Source: Negativicutes bacterium
GTDB taxonomy: Bacteria > Bacillota_C > Negativicutes > Sporomusales_B > JARLHX01
Assembly (NCBI GenBank): GCA_031292035.1
Contig: JARLHX010000034.1
Location: 1 to 49,172, forward strand
DNA: 49,172 nucleotides
Direction of reading: 5' to 3'
Both the position numbers and the translations under genes were made by a program. The notes beneath the pieces were generated by a model. That model had not been told where the DNA came from and did not search any database. It saw nothing but the letters and a program-made list of their open reading frames with translations. Of this stretch, positions 6,892-16,751 are shown piece by piece (positions within the stretch are counted from its first letter, which is position 1; each line of letters opens with the position of its first letter).

Positions 6892-9800
6892 CTAAAATCC
6901 AAGCTGCTGCTTGATATTCTTGTATTTTTCCCGTTCGTCCGGCGTGCCCTTTTTGATTTTGTTGTCCAGCTTCTTGGCCAGCATGTCTTTCAACTGCTGC
7001 TGTTCCTGCGGCTTGCCAGCCTTGTAAACTTGAACAATGTCATCAATGTCCAGGCTGTGGATCTGTTGCTGCAGAGGCGTCATGTTCCGAAGCTCCTTGA
7101 GCCGTGTTACCTGATCCTTGTTGAGTTTACCCTCGGCATACGCCTGCTGAAGACTTGCCGTATTCCCAGACTGCAGATCCCGCTTGATGCGTGATTCGAG
7201 GTCGGACAGGTCGGCTTGCTGCGAAGTGCGGGGCTTTCCAGAGCCAAACCGTTGCTGATTGATGTCTGTCGCCAACTCTTCGGCCTGTGTTTTGTTGATG
7301 TCCCGGGGCGCCGGCATAATTCCCAGGAAAGGCAGTGCCTGTTTTCTTGAAGTCGGAACAAGGCTTTTGGCATAATCGCTGACAGTCGAAAGTGGGTGTT
7401 GCATAAACCCTTGCAAAGTAATATTTGGTGATGGTTCTCCTTCTGACTCCTTGATTTTTTCTAGCCCTTGCTCACCAAATGGCGTAATTTCTGACTTAGC
7501 ATACTTTGCAAGCTCCCATGCCTTCTGTGGCAAAGTGTCGCCGGGATGAACAATTTCTTTGCCCCAGTAGTCTTTGTTGTTCCATAGTTGATTCAGCGAC
7601 TGGAAGAACGGGTGAGTCTTGGTAACTGCTGTTTCGGCTAGACCATGCGCGATGCCATGGCGATACATTCTGCTTCCTGTAGCGTAAACGTCTTTCGCAT
7701 ATGACGGCAGAGAAATGCGCTCGGGGTTGCCGTTTTTGTCCATGCCGCCTACCTGCGGGAAGAAATAGTCGCGCCAATCTTCAGGGTCTTTTCCGGTAGC
7801 AAGTTTTTGGATTACAGCACCGGAAATAACTGTCGCCAACGTTAAGGCTGCCAGATAGGAAGTCCTGTGACTAAATTCGGCTGGCTTCCCGCGCATAAGG
7901 TCAATAGGAATTTTCCCTAAGTCCACGACGCCGCCGCCGAGTTCCCGGACAGTACCCAAGTTCCAGCCTACAGACCGTACAGACAGCATCAATCCATCTT
8001 TCAGTGCCTTATTCCAAAACAAGTTGTCGTAGACTAATTGACCTAGTCTGTTGTCCGTGCTGTCCCACACTTTCCCGGCCGCCTCCCGAAGTTGATCGTG
8101 CGTCATGTTGGGGTTCTTTTTGAGTTCATACTCCATCATTGACGCCGCTACTCCTAGCTTCTGGCGGGGCACCACTTCTTCCATGATAAGGCGTGGGATA
8201 ATGCGGACGGCATTCCATGGCAAAAGCTGATTAAGCGTGTGGCCGGCGGCAGTCCGATAGTTTCCGGCGCCAACGTTTTTCCAGATGTCTTTAAATTCCT
8301 GAACCATGCTTTGTTCGCCTTTGGTGCCGTAGAAAGCATCCATTCTGGCCCGGGCGCCGCCGGAAGACAGGGCATTGGTTAAAACTCCAGTTTTCTGTTG
8401 CCCGGTCAAATCGGTCCACTTGGTTTTCCCGTTTGAAAGAGCATCCAGAATTTTTGATACCTCGCTTCCTTCTAGGCTCGGCTTATACCACTCTTTGAGT
8501 AACTTGTTTCCCTTTAGGGCCGTCGTTATCGGCGCGGCCAAAGACAGGGCTTCACCCGTCGATTTCAACGCCCCGCCGACCTGGCCGGACCCGACCTGCT
8601 TCATGGCCAGCGCCAACTTCGAGACAATGGTGTCATAAGAGGTAAAGCCCAAGTGGAAGGCGCTCATGCCAAGCTGGAACTGGTTAAGCCAGTTTCCGCC
8701 GCTTCTTACCCCTTCATAAACACTTCCTAGCCTGCCATTCCTCAGTCCGGGCGATAAGTAGTTGTTTATCAACTCTGCAGCGTCGGGGTGTACCCAGTAA
8801 TTGAATTTGCCGGCTTTGTTGTAGACGGTGGATATTTTGTCGTCAATCTTCACCCAACCCTCTGGGTGATCAAGATCAACCCGGACCAGCTTGGCCAGTC
8901 CTTCACCTTTCAACTCATTCAGAGTCTTATGCGCCATAATGTACTTGTCCATTTCGCGCAATTTCAGCATAGTCAGATCAATAGGGTTAAAACTGACAGG
9001 CTGTAGCGGAGGGCCTATCCGCGAATCCGGGGTAGCCTGAGAAAGCGCCTCGGCATCCGTCCGGTTGGCAAAGGCGTCCAGAAGGTTGCCCTCATTGTCG
9101 TATACGCGCCACTTCAGGCCGTCTGCCGTCGTTGGTATCGACCGCTCCTTTGTGAAGGACTCTGAGCCCGACAGGGGCCTCTTGCCGAACCACTTGGCGA
9201 AATCCGTTTCCGCCTGTTTCGGATCTTTCCAGATGTGCGGAAAATAGTTCTCGATAAGGCTTTGCAGCTTACCAGTGCCAAGGGCGCGGACTTCCCGGAC
9301 ACGATCATTCAAGGCGTCACGCATGAGCTTGGCTATGGGTTGCAGTTTAGGATCTAAGGAACTGATCTGCCCGCGTTCAACGGCGTCGATAAACCGCAGC
9401 GACTCCACTTCCGGCACCTTGTCGAAGTACAGCTTCCCATCATGCAGGGCGGCTTCAGCAACATCGTACTTCCGCGCCATGTCGGAAAGATTCTCCCGCA
9501 TGGACCGGCCGGCGAGGCGAGACTCTTCTCCCATGGACGACGGCGAGAGAAACTGCTTGATGTCGCGGAACGACTGCCTTGTCTTTTTATACACGTTTTC
9601 CATAGCCTGGAATTTTGCTTGTTGGTTTCCGAAAAGCTGTTTTGCCAGCTGCTCAGACATCGGACCTTCTGGCGCCACCGGCGGCGTTGAATCCCCACCA
9701 ACAGAAGAAGGACGTTCGCTTTCGCTAACGCCCTTCGGTGTTTCGGTTGCCTTATTTACATTTCCGCCACTATTTTCAGTTCTTCGAGCAGCCGCGTCCG

Positions 9801-12800
9801 GTGCTGTTTCACCCACGCCTCGCCGTGTTCTCCAATCAATCCTTCCGTGCTCGTCAAAAAGAACGGGAAGACTTCCGGTGCCCCCGGCAAGTCGTTCGGC
9901 GTATGCAGCCCGAGCAAGGTCGCGTATTTTTGCAATTTCGCCTGGTTCTCGGGAGAGATTTTCAGGGTATTCGAGGAAGACGACGTTTGGTCTACCGTAT
10001 TTTGCATAATCCCACCCCCTTGGCGCAAGTTTGTCATCCCAGGGAACGGATTCCTTGATATTGAATCCAAAACCATTATAATATCTATCCAAATATCCTG
10101 CAATAGCGTCTGCTGTTTTTGCTCCCTTGGCAATGGCCAGTGTTACTGCCTTTGCCCCAGCATCAGGCTTGCCGGAATTATTGAAGACGCCTACCATGTC
10201 CTTTTCCGGGGTCAGGGCAAAGCCCACACCGTCATCCGTCAAATAGTGCTGCCAACCTTTCATTTCATCGGCAGTATACGGCGTTAAAAACGGTCGTTTT
10301 GTGCTTTTGTCCCGCGCGGCAATGAATGTCTCTGCAGATACCGGCTTGAATTCGGCATTTTCGGCAACACCGGGGCTCGCGGCATTTTCAGGCCGAACCC
10401 CTTGTGCCTGTGGAAGAACGCCCTCATCTTGCACATCCCCTTCCTTACGCAAAAAATCGCCTCTTGAAAGGCGAGTTTCGTAGTCCGGTATGGAGTTTTT
10501 TACCCGTTCGGCATTGGCCAGTTCCTCGGCATTGGCCGCATACTCGGCGCTGTACAGAGAAGACTTCGGATCATCCATGATGGCTTCCGCGAACTTGCGC
10601 AGCCCGACATTGGAAGGGGCACGGCCATACTTGGCGTAATACTCCTGATACCAAAGCGGGTTATTGGACTCGCGGCCGACCCGGGACGTAACCTTGCCGT
10701 CTTTGTCAAAAGTAAGGCTTCCCTGCTTGACTCCCTTACCCCCGGGATTGGCCTTCATGTAGTCGTAGGCTTCCTTAATGTACGACTCTTTGTCCTTTTT
10801 CAGGTCTTCGATATAATCAGTCAGAGAAAGACCGAGATTATGCAGGTTGTCTACAAATTCCCGGTCTTCAGCAGGTACATGTTTTAATCCTTCTTCTTCC
10901 CATGCCGTTCCAGCCTTTGCTGTTTGAACTTCTGGTACTCCGCTTCGTTCCGAGGCGGCAATACCTTCTTGGCCGGTTCTTTGTCCTTGGGCTTGTTGTC
11001 CATTGGGTACGCCTCCTTCCGTGGTTCTTCCTACATTATCGCGCAATTCAGGATACTCGGCAAGTACATTTTCAGGGACAGGCTTGCCCTCGGCCAAAGC
11101 CTGTTCTACGATAGCCTTGTGGCTTACATCGTACTTGGCATAGTCTTTCAGCGGCGATTCATTGAGGAAGTTGTAAATTCCCGGCAGTTTCTGCTGCAGG
11201 CGATCAGGATGCTTGAAATATTCATCAATGAATCCCTGGCTGTTCTCCTGCCACTCCGACACGGCGTTGCCACTCTGATTGTCCGGGTGGTTGAAATCGT
11301 GCGGCCGATGCTCTTTGAGGTAAGATTGTGCCGCATCCCGCTCTGAATTATAGACGGACTGCCCTTTATCCTTTAGTACGTTATCAAACAAAAGGTGTCT
11401 AAGTTCATGGCTAAAAACGCCTCGCTTGTCCGTCCCTTCTTCGACCGTGATTGTCTTCTCGTCGGCATTTTCCCGACCCTCGATGCCGGTTTTCTTCTTC
11501 GGCATAAACGCCACTTTGTAATCAGGAGCAACTTCCTTGGCCCGGGCCTCGTCGTATTCGTTGCTCGTCATTTCCCACGGCTGCTTGCCGTTATAGGGGG
11601 CGATCTCAGGTTGGTCAAGCTGCCGCTTAATGTCATCAGGCAACGTGAATCCTTCTGACTTTTCCCACTGAGGAATGGAGTCTTTGTATTCCTTCAAAAC
11701 ATTGATAGGAACGTCTGCACCGTCACGCAAAGCCCATTTTACAGATTGTGCATGGATTCCTGCCGCATAGGGATTTCTCCCTCCTGACGATACCGACCCG
11801 CCTTCCTCTATGTCGCCTTTTTTATGGTTGGGTGCATATTCGTCCAGCGTTACTTGCCAGGGAACTGTGCGGCCTTCGGCAAGGTTTCTTTCTGTTTCGT
11901 TTCTGGTCAAGGTGCCTAGCCTGCCGTTGGGGGTGGCAACTTCCGTTGCCTTAAACTCAGCTGGCGTCGGCGCCTCTGCCGGATTTGGCGTTTCAGTCGC
12001 CACGGTTTCGGCCGGGCGCTGCGCTTCTTGGGGGGCTGGTGTTTCCGCCGGTGCCGCCGCTTCCGTCGCGCTTGCCTCTGCCGGTTTGGCCGCTACCTGC
12101 GGATTGGGCGCCTCCGCTGCCGTTATAGTGGTCGGTTCCTGGGCTTCCTGCGGTTTCTGCACTGTGGGAATGATCATCCCCGGCAACGGGGGTGTCTCAG
12201 TCGTCGGCGAAGTAATCGGTTGTGCCGCTTTTTCCGCGTCAGTCTTCAGCCGGTAAGTCCCTGTTTCCGGGTCAAGGATGTAATTCTCGGCAAATAGCTG
12301 CTCGTCAGTCTTCATTTTGGCAATCGGATCTTCAGGCTGCTGGGTCTGCATGTCGCGGCCGGACGTTTCGCCAGATTCTGAACCGGCCTTAATAACCTCT
12401 TTCGACTGCCGGCCGAGCTCTCTGACTCTGCTTTCAGCAATGCCCTTGCCCATCAACAAAAGCGGAAGCAAAGATGCTATGGTGTTGGCCGGGTCGTTGA
12501 TAAGGTCGCGCCTAAGTTGCGGGTCATTGTTCAAAATCTGTTTGATCTGCTCTGCCCCGAATTGATTGGCAACATTCTCCGTATTGGGAACATTAACCTT
12601 TTCTTCGCCAACCTGCACCGTTCCCGGGTCCGTCCCGGCGGCCTTGGCCGTGTCAAAGGCAATGAATGGAGCCGCAACCACGCCTGCTCCCGGAATCATG
12701 CCCACCGCGTATGCGGCCGGCTTCACAGTGTTCCCGGTCAGTCTGCCAACCGTTTCTTTTAGTTCCTTCCCTGCCGCCGCTTCGGCCGGGGTATCAGGGA

Positions 12801-13617
12801 TGCCTTCTGGCACATTTCCATAATTGAATTCTGCCTGTATGCCGGATGTATCAGGATTCCGATAATAAGCCTGCTGCGCCTCATGCAGCGCCTGAGCGTA
12901 CTTGGTGGCCGCTTCCGGCGAAGCGAAGATGCCAAGATGCCGGCCGGTTCTACGAAAGGTATCTACAGCTTCAGCATCGCTCATCATGCGACCGTCGTCG
13001 CTGACAGTCGGCAACAGCACTTCCTTGCCGTCGAAATTATAGCTCTTGGAGGCAACGGTTGCAGTTGATCCATCAGGTAATTTTACCTGTGGGCGGTTAG
13101 CTAGGTCAATGTTTCCCGGTTCCACCAGTCCCTCAAAGTTCCCTTGAGGTCCGGGTTGTAGTTTAATGCCGGGGGAGGCAATTACGGTATCAACAAACTT
13201 GTCGATTGCTTTCCCTGCATCTCTAACATCGGCCTTGGCACCCTCCCACCACTGACTCACCTTTTCGGGCGCTTGCGCCACAAGTTTTGGCACTGCCTTT
13301 TCAACAGTTTCCGTCCAAGTAGGAGGCGGGCTGATAAGGTTGGTCATATAAGCATATGCCTGTTCGTCCGTCCAGTCGGGATGATCTGCCTTGACCTGCC
13401 GCCAGGTCTGATCATACCACGCGGCATTTTGGCTGCTTTGGTCCGACACTGCAAGTGATGGAGACTGCGCCGTCGCCTCTCTCATTCCACCCACGCCAAG
13501 TCCAGGAGCGGCCTGCGGCACAGGAGTATTCTGCAAAAAGGCGTCCAAGCCAGTGGCCGTTTGTTGCGGCTGAGCACTCACCGGGTTATTGTTCAGAAAA
13601 TCATCTAATCCGGCCAT
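6892..13617 (-). CDS. giant virion/DNA-ejection polyvalent protein, 2241 aa
   Basis: The start is the ATG seven bases after AGAGGTG; a GTG three codons earlier is unlikely. Visible parts: N-terminal short repeats (DDFLNNNPV, DAFLQNTPV); at about 193-246 a conserved virion-protein segment with EVLLPTVSDDGRMMS and HLGIFASPEAATKYA; a Pro/Ala/Glu-rich linker at about 482-572; a zinc-metallopeptidase motif HELRH at 737-741; a GNAT-like polyvalent-protein domain at about 1105-1215 (DDGVGFALTPEKDMVGVFNN); and a long helical region from about 1320 onward resembling the 'large polyvalent protein' domains of podovirus ejection proteins. Proteins of this kind are packaged in the head and injected with the DNA. 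The position between smaller ejection proteins and the lysis genes fits. Confidence 0.75.
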   Translation of the reverse strand: MAGLDDFLNNNPVSAQPQQTATGLDAFLQNTPVPQAAPGLGVGGMREATAQSPSLAVSDQSSQNAAWYDQTWRQVKADHPDWTDEQAYAYMTNLISPPPTWTETVEKAVPKLVAQAPEKVSQWWEGAKADVRDAGKAIDKFVDTVIASPGIKLQPGPQGNFEGLVEPGNIDLANRPQVKLPDGSTATVASKSYNFDGKEVLLPTVSDDGRMMSDAEAVDTFRRTGRHLGIFASPEAATKYAQALHEAQQAYYRNPDTSGIQAEFNYGNVPEGIPDTPAEAAAGKELKETVGRLTGNTVKPAAYAVGMIPGAGVVAAPFIAFDTAKAAGTDPGTVQVGEEKVNVPNTENVANQFGAEQIKQILNNDPQLRRDLINDPANTIASLLPLLLMGKGIAESRVRELGRQSKEVIKAGSESGETSGRDMQTQQPEDPIAKMKTDEQLFAENYILDPETGTYRLKTDAEKAAQPITSPTTETPPLPGMIIPTVQKPQEAQEPTTITAAEAPNPQVAAKPAEASATEAAAPAETPAPQEAQRPAETVATETPNPAEAPTPAEFKATEVATPNGRLGTLTRNETERNLAEGRTVPWQVTLDEYAPNHKKGDIEEGGSVSSGGRNPYAAGIHAQSVKWALRDGADVPINVLKEYKDSIPQWEKSEGFTLPDDIKRQLDQPEIAPYNGKQPWEMTSNEYDEARAKEVAPDYKVAFMPKKKTGIEGRENADEKTITVEEGTDKRGVFSHELRHLLFDNVLKDKGQSVYNSERDAAQSYLKEHRPHDFNHPDNQSGNAVSEWQENSQGFIDEYFKHPDRLQQKLPGIYNFLNESPLKDYAKYDVSHKAIVEQALAEGKPVPENVLAEYPELRDNVGRTTEGGVPNGQQAQGQRTGQEGIAASERSGVPEVQTAKAGTAWEEEGLKHVPAEDREFVDNLHNLGLSLTDYIEDLKKDKESYIKEAYDYMKANPGGKGVKQGSLTFDKDGKVTSRVGRESNNPLWYQEYYAKYGRAPSNVGLRKFAEAIMDDPKSSLYSAEYAANAEELANAERVKNSIPDYETRLSRGDFLRKEGDVQDEGVLPQAQGVRPENAASPGVAENAEFKPVSAETFIAARDKSTKRPFLTPYTADEMKGWQHYLTDDGVGFALTPEKDMVGVFNNSGKPDAGAKAVTLAIAKGAKTADAIAGYLDRYYNGFGFNIKESVPWDDKLAPRGWDYAKYGRPNVVFLEYPENLSREPGEIAKIRDLARAAYAERLAGGTGSLPVLFDEHGRIDWRTRRGVGETAPDAAARRTENSGGNVNKATETPKGVSESERPSSVGGDSTPPVAPEGPMSEQLAKQLFGNQQAKFQAMENVYKKTRQSFRDIKQFLSPSSMGEESRLAGRSMRENLSDMARKYDVAEAALHDGKLYFDKVPEVESLRFIDAVERGQISSLDPKLQPIAKLMRDALNDRVREVRALGTGKLQSLIENYFPHIWKDPKQAETDFAKWFGKRPLSGSESFTKERSIPTTADGLKWRVYDNEGNLLDAFANRTDAEALSQATPDSRIGPPLQPVSFNPIDLTMLKLREMDKYIMAHKTLNELKGEGLAKLVRVDLDHPEGWVKIDDKISTVYNKAGKFNYWVHPDAAELINNYLSPGLRNGRLGSVYEGVRSGGNWLNQFQLGMSAFHLGFTSYDTIVSKLALAMKQVGSGQVGGALKSTGEALSLAAPITTALKGNKLLKEWYKPSLEGSEVSKILDALSNGKTKWTDLTGQQKTGVLTNALSSGGARARMDAFYGTKGEQSMVQEFKDIWKNVGAGNYRTAAGHTLNQLLPWNAVRIIPRLIMEEVVPRQKLGVAASMMEYELKKNPNMTHDQLREAAGKVWDSTDNRLGQLVYDNLFWNKALKDGLMLSVRSVGWNLGTVRELGGGVVDLGKIPIDLMRGKPAEFSHRTSYLAALTLATVISGAVIQKLATGKDPEDWRDYFFPQVGGMDKNGNPERISLPSYAKDVYATGSRMYRHGIAHGLAETAVTKTHPFFQSLNQLWNNKDYWGKEIVHPGDTLPQKAWELAKYAKSEITPFGEQGLEKIKESEGEPSPNITLQGFMQHPLSTVSDYAKSLVPTSRKQALPFLGIMPAPRDINKTQAEELATDINQQRFGSGKPRTSQQADLSDLESRIKRDLQSGNTASLQQAYAEGKLNKDQVTRLKELRNMTPLQQQIHSLDIDDIVQVYKAGKPQEQQQLKDMLAKKLDNKIKKGTPDEREKYKNIKQQLGF

Positions 13618-13629
13618 GACTATCACCTC

Positions 13630-14928
13630 TTAAAAAATCGGATTAACTTGCGGGGCGTCATCAGGCACCCACTGCAGAGCAGCCTGCGGGTCAATGCCTC
13701 TTGCCTGTAGATCGGCAGCATGGTCATTTATCCATTTGCGAGTTGCTTCTGCACCTTCGGCGCGAATGTGCGCGTCAAGTTGAGACTGAAAGTCTTGGAT
13801 AATCGGGCTCATGCCAGATGCGTTAGTCGCGGGAGCAGGTTGCGGCGACGGGGTTTCTGTCGTTTGTCCGCCACCGGTATATTTCGGGAAAACAGCATCA
13901 GCCGTTGTTTCTTCGGGCAATTCATCCCTGAAGGTGTTGTATCGCCTGGCAGCTGCCGGTGCCTTTCCCTGAAGGGAATTTTTCTCCGCATCGCTTAGTT
14001 CGGAATCTTTTCGCCACGTTCCGGTTGCAGGATCAATATTATCCCAATAACGCTGTAGCAAGGTTTCATCGTTGAGCCTGGCCGCACTGCTCCAATAGGT
14101 AGATGCCTTTTTGTTGCTGCCAGTTCCCCCGGTTCCACCCGTTCCGCTGCTGGATCTGCCGGTGCGCCCCACAACAGGTTTCTGATAAAATGCTTTCCCG
14201 CTGTCTTGAATTGATCCATCCGGCATGATCAGCCCAATATTACCATTGTCAAGCTCCACATGACCTGTCGGCTTTTTGTTGGCAGCGAACGCGGTAAACA
14301 GGCTAGGCTCAATCTTCACGCCAAGCTGCTGCAGTTGCAAAGCATACATTGGCATTTTGTTCATGTTCCCAGCCTGTAAGTCAGTTTGCATGTCAGACAT
14401 GATTTTGGAGGCGAGCAGCGAATTCTGCTGCTTCTGTCTGTCGGCCGCCGCCGCCGTCACCTGCTGGTTATAGCCGCTGCCGAGCATATCTGCCAGTTTT
14501 AGCGCGGTATTCGTGTCAATTCCTTTACCGCCTGCTGCCAGTGCCAGCTGAAGCAACTTGTCGGGCGTAAACTGTGACGGAGTTTGAGCGATCTGCTTTG
14601 AATTGTCAACCCAGTTCTGCCGGGCGGCATCGGTTTTTTGTTTCAGCTGCTGAGCAATGCTCGAATCATTTCCCTGCAGGGCGTCCATGGCCTTGGCAGC
14701 GTCGTCAAGGCTGGGAACGGCATTGGTGTAGGAAGTGTCAGCCTGCGTCTGACGGGCAGTGTCCTGGCCTTGCAGCTGCTTTTGCTGGTCCTGATAAAGC
14801 TGAAGCAGTTTCTGTATAGCGGCATTCTGGTCTTTTTGCGCCTGCAAAGTCTCTACCTGTTGGCCAAGTTTAGTGCCCATCTGATTCCACGCGGTGCCCC
14901 ATGGATTATCCAAATAGATTGTTTGCAT
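13630..14928 (-). CDS. internal virion / ejection protein, 432 aa
   Basis: Gln-, Ala- and Asp-rich helical protein. The N-terminal 100 residues are strongly coiled-coil-like; a Gly/Ser/Thr linker lies at about 260-275 and a Pro-rich linker at about 363-375. TAGGTGA precedes the ATG. It lies in a compact run (14945-15604, this gene, 6892-13617) that matches the order of three ejection proteins in P22-like phages, which is the basis for the call; no enzymatic motif is seen. Confidence 0.65.
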   Translation of the reverse strand: MQTIYLDNPWGTAWNQMGTKLGQQVETLQAQKDQNAAIQKLLQLYQDQQKQLQGQDTARQTQADTSYTNAVPSLDDAAKAMDALQGNDSSIAQQLKQKTDAARQNWVDNSKQIAQTPSQFTPDKLLQLALAAGGKGIDTNTALKLADMLGSGYNQQVTAAAADRQKQQNSLLASKIMSDMQTDLQAGNMNKMPMYALQLQQLGVKIEPSLFTAFAANKKPTGHVELDNGNIGLIMPDGSIQDSGKAFYQKPVVGRTGRSSSGTGGTGGTGSNKKASTYWSSAARLNDETLLQRYWDNIDPATGTWRKDSELSDAEKNSLQGKAPAAARRYNTFRDELPEETTADAVFPKYTGGGQTTETPSPQPAPATNASGMSPIIQDFQSQLDAHIRAEGAEATRKWINDHAADLQARGIDPQAALQWVPDDAPQVNPIF

Positions 14929-14944
14929 ATCAATTCACCTACTC

Positions 14945-15604
14945 TTACCAGTTACTAATCATGTTAGCAATGGGCTTGTTAAGCGCACCGGAACTTATTA
15001 AGCCTCCCAATAATCCGCTTGACCCCTGGTTGACTGTGGTTTGACCTTGCCCCAAGAGAGCACTAAGCAGCGTCTGTAGTCCTTGCTGCTGCTGCAGGCC
15101 TAGTGTTCCTTCCGAAGCTCCTATGCTGCCAAGACCAGACGCCAGATTACCCTCGATTCCCATGCTTTGGTTATAATTTGCTGCGGTCGCATTCGCTGCA
15201 GAGTCAGATATCTGTTTCATTGTGTCTGCTAGGGTGCTCCCGCCTAAAGTTCCTTGTCCTACCAGCTTGGCAACGCTGTTTCCCAGTGAATTTTCCACTT
15301 GGTTGTTAAGGGTTGTCTGAAATGCGTTAGTGTAAGATGATGGTAAGTTACCGCTTGCCAGGCTTTGAAGCAAGGTTGCTGCAGTGCCGAGATTGCTTCC
15401 CGCTGCCGACTCAAGACCGGTTGTGCCGGAAGTCGTTCCGCTTAACAGGGCTTGAAGCTGGCTTAATGCAGTATTTGCCTGATTACCGTATGGATTGGTA
15501 TAACTGGTCGAACTAGACGTGCCAAAAAGAGCGTTTGCAACTTCCTTTTGACATACATGCAGCGGCTGCGGCGTAAAATTTCTGCGTCCCGGCAATGTAA
15601 ACAT
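14945..15604 (-). CDS. small ejection/internal virion protein, 219 aa
   Basis: Composition is extreme: Gly, Ser, Ala, Gln, Asn, Thr and Leu dominate, with few charged residues (for example GNLASGLGSIGASEGTLGLQ). That is typical of small DNA-ejection proteins that line the delivery channel. The ATG overlaps the stop of the upstream gene (TAAATG) with a weak GGTGG before it. It is the first of three consecutive ejection-type genes. Confidence 0.65.
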   Translation of the reverse strand: MFTLPGRRNFTPQPLHVCQKEVANALFGTSSSTSYTNPYGNQANTALSQLQALLSGTTSGTTGLESAAGSNLGTAATLLQSLASGNLPSSYTNAFQTTLNNQVENSLGNSVAKLVGQGTLGGSTLADTMKQISDSAANATAANYNQSMGIEGNLASGLGSIGASEGTLGLQQQQGLQTLLSALLGQGQTTVNQGSSGLLGGLISSGALNKPIANMISNW

Positions 15605-15919
15605 TTACAGCACCACCTTTCGATAAACATTCCCTTCGGGGATTTCCCTGACCAATAGCCATCCCTTTTTCAGCCAAGCCAGTTTTCGCCTACTGGATAT
15701 CATCCATTTTTCACGAAGCCCAAGGCCAATGCAAAGGGTGTCCGAAAAAGACTCCCAATACGCTCCATCACCGCATACCGCCTTGATCAAAAGGCGAGTT
15801 TCATCTTGCGACCAATAAAAAAAGCCATGCTCATTATGCACGCATTGATCGGTCGACTGCGGGTTTGGTTTTTCGCCGGTCTTGCGGCGGTAAAATGCTG
15901 CCCACTGGTCATAGTTCAT
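15605..15919 (-). CDS. hypothetical protein, 104 aa
   Basis: The start is set at MNYDQWAAFYRRK; a longer in-frame extension would run antisense through the glycosyltransferase gene. The protein is rich in Trp, Tyr and Cys and ends adjacent to the ejection gene it is coupled to. No family recognised. A small acyltransferase-like or virion accessory role cannot be judged from sequence. Confidence 0.6.
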   Translation of the reverse strand: MNYDQWAAFYRRKTGEKPNPQSTDQCVHNEHGFFYWSQDETRLLIKAVCGDGAYWESFSDTLCIGLGLREKWMISSRRKLAWLKKGWLLVREIPEGNVYRKVVL

Positions 15920-15944
15920 ATTGTCACCGACTTTGTGGTATAAT
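15915..15944 (+). promoter_or_regulatory. promoter of the glycosyltransferase gene
   Basis: A perfect TATAAT (15939-15944) lies 19 bases before the start codon of the plus-strand gene. The best -35 match is weak (TTCATA, 18-base spacing). It would let the prophage express this gene independently of the opposing late operon. Confidence 0.55.
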
Positions 15945-15962
15945 ATGGATGAGGTGAATTCA

Positions 15963-16751
15963 TTGAAGACGGTAGTAATCGGGAATAAGTATGGACAACT
16001 TGGGAACAGACTATTTTCTTTTGCAAATTTCATCGGCAATGCCATTGAAGATAATTACAGGGTTATTAACCCTTTTTTCTACGAATATGCACCTTATTTT
16101 GAAAATTGCCGAAATAGACTAATAGTTGAATTTCCCCATAAATCACCTTTAAGTAGATTGTTATTTTTGAAACCATTAATAAAAAAAGCAGCAATGCTTC
16201 TCTCTATTCTTACAAACTTAATTGGCGATTTTTCAGTTAGAAAGAGAATGGTAATCAACGCTTGGACGCAAGATGATAGAAACCGCATAAAACATGCTGA
16301 TAAAATCCGCAGTTTTTTTCGTGTAACACAAACCCACGCAAAACAAATTTCAGAATTTATTCGACAGTCTCGAAATGAGTATGATATTTTAGTCGGCATT
16401 CACATGCGATTGGGAGATTATAAAACTTTTTCTGGCGGAAAGTTTTTTTATACTTCAAGCCAATACACAACTGTTATGAAACAAATGTTGCGATTGTTCC
16501 CAGACAAGAAAATCGGATTTATAATCTGCTCAAACGAAACCATAGACGTTTCAGAGTTTAGTGGGTTTCCGGTTATTAGGGGGACAAATCACATAGTAGA
16601 AGACATGTACTGTTTAGCTGAATGTGACTACATAACTGGCCCCCCTAGCACTTATACCATGTGGGCTTCATTTTATGGCAAAGTTCCTTTGCATATGTTG
16701 ATTGATATAGAAAGAGAAATTACCAAAGATTGTTTTAGTGTATATTTGTAA
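15963..16751 (+). CDS. glycosyltransferase family 11-like (fucosyltransferase-type), 262 aa
   Basis: Three GT11 hallmarks are present: an N-terminal GQLGNRLFSFANFIGNA (about residues 10-26), the donor-binding VGIHMRLGDYK (about 145-155), and a C-terminal GPPSTYTMWASFYGK. GT11 enzymes transfer fucose, usually alpha-1,2, onto surface glycans. The TTG start has GAGGTG six bases upstream; a longer TTG start at 15921 would precede the promoter. It is AT-rich, on the strand opposite the structural operon, and its stop abuts the tail-fibre stop with no gap. It reads as a recently acquired lysogenic-conversion gene that could alter the phage receptor. Confidence 0.75.
   Translation: MKTVVIGNKYGQLGNRLFSFANFIGNAIEDNYRVINPFFYEYAPYFENCRNRLIVEFPHKSPLSRLLFLKPLIKKAAMLLSILTNLIGDFSVRKRMVINAWTQDDRNRIKHADKIRSFFRVTQTHAKQISEFIRQSRNEYDILVGIHMRLGDYKTFSGGKFFYTSSQYTTVMKQMLRLFPDKKIGFIICSNETIDVSEFSGFPVIRGTNHIVEDMYCLAECDYITGPPSTYTMWASFYGKVPLHMLIDIEREITKDCFSVYL

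Noticed and set aside
9275..10287. Long plus-strand frames inside the giant gene
   Set aside because: Antisense shadows of the GC-rich 2,241-residue gene, without start signals.
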